The notes beneath the pieces were generated by a model. That model was not told the DNA's origin and searched no databases. It was given only the letters and a program-made list of their open reading frames with translations. A program made the translations under genes and the position numbers. Shown here piece by piece: positions 57,260 through 64,000 of a DNA stretch of 64,000 bases (position 1 is the stretch's first letter; each line of letters begins with the position of its first letter). The DNA is from Prorocentrum cordatum (taxonomy: Eukaryota; Sar; Dinophyceae; Prorocentrales; Prorocentraceae), in the NCBI GenBank assembly GCA_963575745.1, contig CAUYUJ010017876.1:27501-91500 (forward strand). The letters run 5' to 3'.

Positions 57260-57840
57260 GACGTCGAGTGGGTAGAGGAGAAGGAGAAGCAGCGTGGCGC
57301 ACAACGACAGGGAGCAGGACTGTCACCGGAGCAGTTCCGCGAGAAGGCCCGCTTCCTCAAGCGGGACAGGGGCCGAGTCGTGGTGGTGCTGCATGCGTTC
57401 GCAGGAGGTTGGCGGAGGTTGGACGTACAGCATTATGTGGAGGGGTTGGCTGACGAGTATGGAGTGCCTTTGTATTACTTTGGAGCGAATTCGGATTTCG
57501 AGTACCGCTGGGATTCATCTGTTCCCTCTCTGGCTGCTATGTTGCTTGTGATGGTGGAGGAAGGTGTGGTTGATATTCTCTTTGGGGCGCCGTGTTCGAC
57601 GCGGAGCCGCGCCCGTTTTCGACCTGGCGGCCCTAGGCCGCTGAGGTTTCGGACCTGGCGGAGCCAGAGAGGGCGCGAGTGGCGTGGGCCAACGTATTGC
57701 TTTCCAGTTTCTTGGGGTTGTGTGATGCAGTTGAACAGCATGGGGGCGCCTACCTCACGGGGCACCCCATGGCCCCCCGGGAGAAGCCCTAGCCCCGTCA
57801 TTCGAAGTGGACGTGCGAAAAGGAGACGGAGGGCCTCCAT
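57260..57840 (+). pseudogene. C5-methyltransferase-like module inserted in RT
   Basis: RVVVVLHAFAGGWRRLDVQ carries an FAGG (FAG codons 57395-57403) that matches motif I of DNA cytosine-5 methyltransferases (D-x-F-A-G-x-G). VDILFGAPCSTRSRARF carries the Pro-Cys (57590-57595) expected in motif IV, where Cys is the nucleophile. GGPRPLRFR follows. After a frameshift near 57655, ARVAWANVLLSSFLGLCDAV and GGAYLTGHPMAPREKP continue to TAG 57790-57792. No target-recognition domain or motif X is evident, so enzymatic activity is uncertain; a Rossmann-fold accessory domain is the alternative. It lies between RT motif B (57.12 kb) and the motif C candidate (57.90 kb). Confidence 0.55.
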
Positions 57841-58632
57841 GTGCTTGACGAGCTCAACCGTCAGGATGGCGGCGTGCGGTTGCGCCCTGGGTTTCAGGCT
57901 GTCTACGTTCACGTGGGCGATGGCCTGAGTGCCGCGGCCTGCCCCCGCGGAGGCTCGGCTAGAGAGGAAGCGGAGAAGGCAATGGAGAAGATAGCCGACG
58001 CCTGGGAGGAGGCAGATTTCGTGGTGACCGAGCGGGAGGTGATCACGGATGGCTCGAAGATCGCGGGGTACGAGCTGCAGAGCTCCCCGCCTCGCCTGGG
58101 GCTGGCCAGTGCCGAGGCCAGCTACCTGGAGGCGGCGCTCGCGTGGATCCTCGAGACGCCTTGGGCGGATGTGGGGCTCCTGCAGGCCCTTCTGGGCGCG
58201 TGGTTGCGGGGGGCTCTGCTCCGCCATGAGCTCATGTCGGTGCCTGCCGCGGTGTTCGACCTGATGGAGAAGAAGCAAGGTCGAGTCGTCCGTTGGTGGG
58301 CTTCGGCGCGACGAGAGGTTCGGATCATGCGTGACCTGATCCCGATGGTGACCTGCGAGCTGGGCCCCCCTGCCGCCCCCGTCCTCTTCGCGCCCGACGC
58401 GGTGGGCGCCGACAGGGTGGGTCGCGGAGGCTTCGGCATCGTGGGCGCGGCCATCTCAGAGCAAGAGGCGGAGAGTGTGATCGGCGCGGCTACAGATCGC
58501 ATTATCTTGGGTGAAGGCCGAGCTGTGGTGAAGTTGTGCCAGGGCCTCTCGTGCCTTGCGAGAGCCCACGATCAGGCTATATGTAACATGGAGGAAAACG
58601 AGCTTTCGGCAGCAGCAGCGGCGAAGGGGTGA
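57793..58632 (+). pseudogene. Reverse transcriptase C-terminal half and RNase H
   Basis: One frame is open from the TAG at 57790 to TGA 58630-58632. GFQAVYVHVGDGLSAAA (from about 57892) sits where YxDD (motif C) is expected, but the Asp pair is degenerate (His at the first Asp), so polymerase activity is probably lost. The thumb-like part has SKIAGYELQSSPPRLGLA and ALLGAWLRGALLRHELMS. RNase H begins at PVLFAPDAVGADRVGRGGFG (about 58378-58437), whose first Asp fits the catalytic D. It continues GRAVVKLCQGLSCLARAHD and ends SAAAAAKG before the TGA. The frame resumes after the TGA as SSAPYLNYLLRMVG, where related proteins have KGRSS, so the stop looks like a CGA to TGA change. Confidence 0.55.
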
Positions 58633-58930
58633 TCGTCTGCCCCGTATTTGAACTACCTGCTGCGCATGGTGGGTGCACTTTCAGTGGCGACGTCATCAAG
58701 CTATACTTACCCTGGGTGGACACCGCGCATCAGACAGCAGATGGGTTGTCCAGGAGAAGGCAGCTCGGTTTGGGCGGGTCCGTGTCAGCTCGACCCCGAT
58801 CAGGCTGCCAGAGTGACTGAGAATACTATCGAAGTTTATCGGAGTGCTGGGCTGCAGTTTTTCAGCTTGGACGCTCCAGCGCAATTTGCACCCCAGCGGT
58901 GCAGATCAGTGGGGCGATCTCTTAGTTGAG
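58633..58930 (+). pseudogene. RNase H C-terminal remnant
   Basis: SSAPYLNYLLRMVGALSVAT continues in the RNase H frame. A shift near 58680 then gives LPWVDTAHQTADGLSRRRQ, the N/Q-x-A-D-G-x-S-R end typical of retroelement RNase H domains (final catalytic Asp). The following 80 bases (58930-59010) contain stops in all frames I checked. Confidence 0.5.
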
Positions 58931-59011
58931 TTCAAAAATGATCAGATTGAACACCTCGCGCCAGCATAATTCGTCAATGTTGTTGCGTCAGTTGAGTTCT
59001 TCTTCCTTCGA

Positions 59012-59700
59012 ATGAGGGGCAAGTTGTTGTGGAGTAAGGCTGTGCTTGCAGAATGGGAGAAAAACGCTGGCGGGATGCGTGCTGCACCCCTCGGAAAGTT
59101 GCCTGGCAAGCTCCTGGGGGTTCACCTGGGCTACAGAGGTCATCCTCGATTGGGTCTTGCCTTCATCGTGCAGTGTCGCACGGGCCTTCGGCCCTCGGAG
59201 CTCTTGGGCATATTGCCTGAAGATCTGTTTTTTCCTCGAGATCTAGGAGATGACATGGGCTCGGCTTCAGTATCCTTAGCTCTGGCTCCGAGAACAGGTG
59301 CCAAGCTCAAGAGGCCCCAGGTGGCCCGTATGTTCTAGGAGGACCGGGACATCACGGAGGTGCTGGAGGACAACCCCTGGGCCGCCCCAGCAGGCAGTCT
59401 GCTCTTCCCTTGCAGCTTGGCCCAGTACCGCAGGCTCCTGAAGGGCGTCGAGGGCTCCCTGAGTCTTTCCATGGGGTGGGGCCCTTGCAGCCCTCGCGCA
59501 GGGTTGGCCAGCGACTCTCGGGCGGAGGGCCTCTCCTTTGAGGAGGTACGTGAGCGAGGACGGTGGATTTTAGATTCCAGTCTGAGAATATACCTGGACA
59601 TCATATGTGCGAGTCACATCCTCACTCCTCTCAACGCGAAATGTTTCGCGCAGCAGCTGCGCTGGCTCAAGAGGGGTTGGGGCCGGTACTTTCCAGCGCG
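59012..59700 (+). pseudogene. Tyrosine recombinase
   Basis: FIVQCRTGLRPSELLGILPE holds the first catalytic Arg (codon 59189-59191) in the T-G-L-R-x-S-E context typical of the family. The frame meets TAG at 59336-59338 and resumes in frame as EDRDITEVLEDNPWAAP. WGPCSPRAGLASDSRAEG corresponds to the H-x-x-R box, with Cys (59486-59488) in place of His and Arg at 59495-59497. RERGRWILDSSLRIYLD contains the expected G-R-W and the nucleophilic Tyr (59591-59593). The enzyme would integrate a circular cDNA, as in DIRS-type elements. The His to Cys change and the stop suggest this copy is inactive. Confidence 0.7.
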
Positions 59701-59729
59701 CGTTTGGGGGGCGCCAGGTCTTCGCGGAC

Positions 59730-60365
59730 ATGGCGCCGAAGGGCATGATCAGAGTCAATGGGCAGTGGGTCAAGGGCCCGTCGGAGGAAACGGGTGCGGT
59801 GCCGCCGCTGCCAGCGACGCCTGTCGCGCCTGGCAGCTGGATGGCAGTGAGTGCGCCGGCCTCGAGGGCCACGTCGAGGACGGCGTCTCCAGGGGCAGTC
59901 TCGTGGGTGCCCACGCCGCCCAAGAGCAAGTCCCCTGGAGTACCTCCGCCGCCCGCGACGCTCTCAGCAGTGCCCGCGGACCAGGCAAGCACCCTCCTGC
60001 CGCGCACAGGGCAGTTTGTGTCCCAGCCGCAGAGACCTCAGCAGCAGCAGCGCGCTCAGAGGGTCAGCTGCATGAAGATGGCTGCCAACTGCAGTAATAT
60101 ATTGTGGCCTTGGCTCGGCCCGTGTTTCTTTCCCGTCATCATCCTCGGGGTGATCTGTGTCTCCACGCCGTCTGCTGGCTTCCCTGACACGTCCAGGAGC
60201 GCCGAGGCAGCGGCAGCCTTGGTCGAGGATGTGGCAGGAGCTGGAGGTGCAGTGGCGTTGGCGGCCAGAAATCTCACGCTGGCCGTCAGTGGAGTGGCTT
60301 TGTCGATGACACGGAATTCAGCATCTCTGGTCGACGAGGCCTGGTCGGGCATCGACTTCTTGTGA
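59730..60365 (+). CDS. Small ORF with membrane segment, downstream of recombinase
   Basis: An intact ORF of 211 codons from ATG 59730 to TGA 60363-60365, overlapping the 3' end of the recombinase frame. It starts MAPKGMIRVNGQWVKGPSEE. A long Pro/Ser/Ala linker is followed by a hydrophobic segment WPWLGPCFFPVIILGVICVS (about residues 124-143), then an Ala-rich helix GGAVALAARNLTLAVSGVAL. The start phrase is familiar to me from dinoflagellate elements, but I know no function. It may be read as a separate protein or by frameshift from the recombinase. Confidence 0.5.
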   Translation: MAPKGMIRVNGQWVKGPSEETGAVPPLPATPVAPGSWMAVSAPASRATSRTASPGAVSWVPTPPKSKSPGVPPPPATLSAVPADQASTLLPRTGQFVSQPQRPQQQQRAQRVSCMKMAANCSNILWPWLGPCFFPVIILGVICVSTPSAGFPDTSRSAEAAAALVEDVAGAGGAVALAARNLTLAVSGVALSMTRNSASLVDEAWSGIDFL

Positions 60366-60390
60366 TGCAGGCTCAACGTGACTGGGGGCC

Positions 60391-60898
60391 GTGTTGTCGT
60401 GGACATCGATGTCCGTCTCGCGCCCGAACATGATGGAGGAGCTCGAGCGAGGACTACTGGTGGTGCCAGAGGCTCTCGCTGTGGAGCTGTGGAGTTCCAT
60501 CCGGGCAGTGTCTCCCAGAGCGTCGTCGGCGGCCAGGACCTCGGCTCAGTTCAAGTTCTCTGAGAGCTTCTTCATCTGGGATCGGGAGGTTATGCTGGCG
60601 GCTGAGGAGATCCTGCTTATCCGCTTCTATTTCGCGAGACTGGGCTTTGAGCTGCAATGGGCTAACCCGTAATGGCCCCTGGCTGGAGCCGACCCGGGTG
60701 GAGAACTCGAGCGCATCGCAGCCCGAGTCAGAGATGCTATCGAGTCTGCAGTTGACGCGACAGCCATGAGATCGCCGCTCAAGGCACAGGAGGTGCTCCA
60801 GCTTTCCACCGCTCGCCCGCCCTGGTGGTTTCGGGTCGGCAGAGGTGCGTTCGCCCAATTTGAATGGTTGAAGTGCGCATGCGGGTGGTGGCTCTGAG
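60391..60898 (+). CDS. Last small ORF of the retroelement, interrupted by TAA
   Basis: The frame gives MMEELERGLLVVPEALAVEL and FFIWDREVMLAAEEILLIRF, both helical, then reaches TAA 60670-60672. The same frame continues without a stop for another 220 bases (GGELERIAARVRDAIESAVD, FRVGRGAFAQFEWLKCACGW) and ends at TGA near 60896. The first ATG in frame is about 60429. No domain was recognised. Confidence 0.4.
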
Positions 60899-60984
60899 GT
60901 GGGCAAAGCCATTTAACTTAGAAGGAGTCGCTAAGCGGAGATTGGCACACTCAGGTACTCAGAGCGGATTGAAGTTTGGAGAGT

Positions 60985-61251
60985 GAGGATTTTCTGCTCG
61001 ACTTGCGGGATGAGGTTTCACTTCAGTGCGAAGCCCTCGATCGAGGGTTGTTTGAGATTTTGGTTTGCAGCACGTCCGGACTGACATCGAACGCGACGTG
61101 GCAGCTTTTGGCAAGTCGTGTTCTGGTGCAATGAAGGATGCTGCATCATGTGATTCTCACCTTCTCAGGCTTCGCCTGTCGCGCGTCCCTCTTGTGCAGG
61201 CTCCGCCTGCGTTTCCGCCTCTCCCCCTTTTCCTCTCCGTCCTTCCCCTGG
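60985..61251 (+). repeat. Retroelement 3' tail, copy 1
   Basis: GAGGATTTTCTGCTCGACTT opens the block. It includes CCCTCGATCGAGGG (a 14-nt palindrome) and the paired blocks GGCTTCGCCTGTCGCGC and GGCTCCGCCTGCG, and ends TCCGTCCTTCCCCTGG. Copy 2 lies at 61446-61715. Confidence 0.9.
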
Positions 61252-61329
61252 GCCGCGGGGGCGGTGCCTCGGGGTTGGGTGGGTGGGTTCTCGAGGCTTT
61301 CCAGAGGCAGGCTCGTCGTTGTACATTGC

Positions 61330-61715
61330 GATTGAATGAAAGCTTGCGAATGGGTATTAATTTCTAGTGCCTGATCTATCAGCTCATGCATCATCCTTCG
61401 CCCCATAGCAACTCTGGGCCCATCCCGGCCCGCCCTTTGGAGATTGAGGATATTTTTCCCGACTTGCGGGATGAGGTTTTACTTCGGTGCGAAGCCCTCG
61501 ATCGAGGGTTGTTTGAGATTTTGTTGGTTTGCAATACGTCCGAACTGACATCGAACGTGACGTGGTGGTTTTTGTCAATTCGTGTTCTGGTGCAAAGATG
61601 GATGCCGCATCGTGTGTTTCTCACCTTCTCAGGCTTTGCCTGTCGCGCTTCCCTTTTCTACAGGCTCCGCCTGCGTTTCCGCCTCCCCCCCTTTTCCTCT
61701 CCGTCCTTCCCCTGG
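61330..61715 (+). mobile_element. 386-bp termini-only derivative of the retroelement
   Basis: It starts with GATTGAATGAAAGCTTGCG (about 35 of 42 positions match the motif at 54459), has about 74 bp of intervening sequence, then a full second copy of the 3' tail (61446-61715). All coding sequence is absent. It is followed immediately by a GTAT microsatellite, just as the 5' motif at 54459 is preceded by one. A non-autonomous internally deleted copy is the simplest reading. Confidence 0.7.
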
Positions 61716-61815
61716 ACGTATGTATGAATGTATGTATGTACGTATGTATGGATGAATGCATGTATATATGCATATATGCATACATACACAAATTCATATA
61801 TACATATATCTATAC
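61716..61815. repeat. GTAT/ATAC microsatellite
   Basis: GTATGTATGAATGTATG repeats followed by ATATGCATACATACACAAATT and TATATACATATATCTATAC. Confidence 0.9.
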
Positions 61816-61903
61816 TGTAGTTCTGCGAGCGGGCATCCTGGTATCAGTCCAGCTCTCTCGCCACCGCCGCACGGTGTCATATTTATTCCCAAGTCGCTCG
61901 CGG

Positions 61904-62416
61904 ATGAATCAGGTCAGAGACATCCTTCAGATCGTCCGCGATATCTTGCCGCCTGCCGCGGTTGTGCTGTCGCAGACGCGCGAGGCCTGCCCGCCTTGCC
62001 CGTCGCTGGTCTGCCCGTCTCCTAGCCGCTGCCCCGGGCTCAATTGCGCCACTCCGGTGCTGACCTGCCCGCCGGTGACGCGCGGGAGCTGCGACTGCCC
62101 GGTTGGCTAGCCGGGGGCCGTGGGCCTGCTGGCCCTGACAGCCGCGGGCCTCCTGGGCGCGGCGCGTGGCGCGGGTGCGTGCTACGTCTACCTCGCCCTC
62201 GAGCTGAGGCAGACCCTGGAGCCGCCAGGCGGTGCCGAGGGCGCTCCCCCGCCCGCGTCGGCGGAGGCGGTCGGCCTGCCGCTCGCGGCGCGTCGTGCAG
62301 CGCAGGAGCGGATCCGTGCCCATGCCGCTCTCGAACGGCGCCTGACGCCCGTCGGCGCGGAGATCGGGCGCTGGCGCGCTACCGCGGCGGTGGCTGGTGC
62401 CGCGAGCGGCTGCTGA
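61904..62416 (+). CDS. Membrane protein of the second element, with in-frame TAG
   Basis: ATG 61904 starts MNQVRDILQIVRDILPPAAV and continues into a Cys/Pro-rich stretch (ACPPCPSLVCPSPSRC, TRGSCDCPVG). A TAG at 62108-62110 follows. The frame then resumes with PGAVGLLALTAAGLLGAARG, a clear membrane segment, ACYVYLALELRQTLEPPG and an Ala/Arg-rich tail, ending at TGA 62414-62416. The next ORF starts 14 nt later. The Cys-rich part may be lumenal or extracellular. Role unknown; it is the positional equivalent of the ORF at 54465. Confidence 0.5.
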
Positions 62417-62430
62417 GCGGGTGCGCCTCG

Positions 62431-64000
62431 ATGAGCCTAGTACTCCGGGTCATCGCGACGCTAGTTTTCGAGATCTACGAGAAGGTGTACCTTGACAGCA
62501 CAATGTGTTCGGACGTCCTCGGCTTGCCGGTCGGGCGGGCGCGCGCTGCGGCTGTTGCGGAGTGCGACGCCTGCCTCCGTTGCGACGGGAGGACAACGGA
62601 CGGGGGCATCCCATCCTCGCAGGTTCTCGAGTTAATGCAGAGTGGCGAGGGCTACCTCAGCAAGCTGGGCGTCGGCGAGCCTCCGCCCGAGGGTGTCTCG
62701 CGGTCATCGTGCTGGCCAGGCGACCACGCGGGGAGCAGGCGGTCGAGGGCTTTGACCTCGATGCGGGGACCCAGGGGCCGCGGGTGTCCTGCGGGGCCGA
62801 GGACCTCGCCCTCGTCGGCGGCACGCCGGTCCACGTGGAGCGGGTGACCGAGGAGCGCTGGGCGCGTTGCGACGACGAGAGGCGGTCGGCCCTCGGGTGC
62901 TCGGTGGGGACGCGGTGCCGCAGCCCAAGCTTGTGAATGGTGCCGAGGACGACATCGAGAAGGCGCGGAGGCTTGCGGGGCGCGCTCAGCGGACCCTCCG
63001 CCACAAGGCGGACAACCACGCCTGGTTGTAGGGCCCGCTGGAGAAGACTGGGAACCCCGAGCTGGTCTCTTTGGTGCGGGGCGTCTTCTCCGAATCCAGC
63101 TGGGAGGATTGGCCTGTGAACGACCTTCGCACGGTCCTGTTCGTCTTCAATTCCATCGCGGAACGTCTGTACCCCCGAGCAGCGGCACTCGCGCTCCCTT
63201 TTGGACGGGGGGCTGCAACTGTCGGTCGTCGGCGTCGGCGAGCACGCGATGGCCATGGAGTGGCTGTACTTCGCGGCTGCACACGAGATGCTCGACCTGC
63301 CGCATATTGGAGGGGGGGCTCGCCTGCCGCCGAGCCCAGCTGATCGGGCTGAAGCACGCAGAGAAGTTCACCAACCGGGGCTCCCAGAACCTCGGCAACG
63401 TGGTCGTCGCTGCCGAACCGCTCGACGACGCCCGCCTCTACCTCGGGCGCTCGGCCACTCGTGGCGTGCTCTGCGGTGCGCCAGAGCAGGAGACTTGGGT
63501 TGGCAAGGAGCTCTCGAACGAGTGCCAGGCCATGACGGAGCGCGGGGGAGCCTAGGAGAAGCGAAAGGCTGTCGAGGGCGAGAAGGCCTAGTCCAGCGAG
63601 CGCAGGCGTCGGCTCTGGCCAGGCCGCCGCCTTCTCTTTCGGCCGCTCACCGCCTGCTCTGGCGCGGATCCAGCCCGAGTCAGCGTCGTCGCGGGCCGGA
63701 TGCCGGGCGGTGACTTCTCGGAGAGCCTGCCGCGCGAGCTTCCCCCTTGTCCTCCTCTCTTTAGCTCTTCTCCACGCGGGCTCCAGAGCTCGGGCTGCCG
63801 CGCGGCGAGGAGACGCGCAGAGGCCAAGCAGCATTGGCAGTCCTGGTGCTATCGAGGCGTTTCTGCACTTCACGAACTTTTTGGTCGCCCTGGCGGCGGG
63901 GACAGGTCAGCAGGAGCTCGTTTGTCAGCCGGCCAGCTCGGCTGTCTCGAGCGAATGAAGGCGGCCGACCAGGCAGTTGGGCCGCCTCCGCTCGACATAG
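62431..64000 (+). pseudogene. Gag-like protein of the second element, frameshifted, runs off the window
   Basis: ATG 62431 starts MSLVLRVIATLVFEIYEKVY. Shifts occur near 62690, 62930, 63190 and 63320. Recognisable pieces include GFDLDAGTQGPRVSCGAEDL (about 62749), NGAEDDIEKARRLAGRAQRT and DNHAWL, which meets TAG 63029-63031 and resumes in frame as GPLEKTGNPELVSLVRGVFS. AMEWLYFAAAHEMLDLPHIG and LACRRAQLIGLKHAEKFTNR follow, then a tail that crosses TAG at 63553 and at 63589. Beyond these the frame stays open to base 64000 (RMPGGDFSESLPRELPPCPP, WCYRGVSALHELFG). I associate this layout with the gag-like part of dinoflagellate elements; the RT part would lie beyond the window. Confidence 0.5.

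Larger units (their letters stand above)
54459..61251 (+). mobile_element. Tyrosine-recombinase retroelement, nearly complete, damaged
   Basis: The left boundary is placed at the 42-nt motif beginning GATTGAATGAGCGTCTGCG (54459), directly after a microsatellite. The right boundary is placed at the end of a 267-bp 3' tail (60985-61251). Both ends recur together in the short derivative at 61330-61715, which supports these limits. Coding order is membrane ORF, gag-like ORF, RT motifs A and B, C5-methyltransferase-like module, RT motif C region, RNase H, tyrosine recombinase and two small ORFs. RT plus RNase H plus tyrosine recombinase is the hallmark of DIRS/Ngaro-type retrotransposons. At least six frameshifts and several in-frame stops make this copy non-autonomous if read with the standard code. 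No long terminal repeats were seen. Confidence 0.7.

Overview
The window reads as nuclear DNA of a repeat-rich, GC-rich eukaryote, most likely a dinoflagellate. This is inference. It rests on very large simple-sequence arrays, absence of operons or Shine-Dalgarno-spaced genes, and a retroelement on the right whose RT, methyltransferase-like, RNase H and tyrosine-recombinase segments resemble polyproteins I know from dinoflagellate genomes. No rRNA, tRNA, CRISPR array or bacterial gene was found. One 100-base run of N marks an assembly gap.

Layout. 1-4 kb: a broken minus-strand coding region of unknown function. 4-8 kb: G-rich and GC-rich minisatellites, a 1.4-kb hexamer array and the gap. 8-12 kb: mostly anonymous sequence with a perfect 41-nt hairpin and a 186-bp inverted-repeat element. 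12.3-21.2 kb: a long run of minus-strand protein-like sequence, comprising a broken DDE-type transposase candidate with a C2H2 finger (12.3-15.6 kb) and a large unknown reading frame that begins with a signal-peptide-like segment (16.1-21.2 kb). 21.4-40.5 kb: almost entirely tandem arrays with periods of 2, 3, 4, 10, 11 and 27 bp, fold-back repeats, and a composite inverted structure. 40.7-42.4 kb: a broken plus-strand coding region. 42.7-47 kb: dispersed repeats in both orientations. 47.2-54.2 kb: 21-bp degenerate arrays alternating with two broken minus-strand genes. 54.5-61.3 kb: a nearly complete but damaged plus-strand retroelement. 61.3-61.7 kb: a short derivative carrying only its two ends. 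61.9 kb to the window end: the 5' part of a second, related element.

The retroelement encodes, in order, a small membrane protein, a gag-like protein, RT motifs A and B, a C5-methyltransferase-like module, the RT motif C region, RNase H, a tyrosine recombinase and two small downstream ORFs. The methyltransferase-like module appears nested inside the RT palm. Apart from that element and the transposase candidate, I could not assign functions. Nearly all coding segments carry frameshifts and isolated in-frame stops. At fifteen or more of these stops the protein-like sequence resumes in the same frame; nearly all are TAG or TAA. Decay or base-calling error is the simplest reading, but the bias deserves a check.
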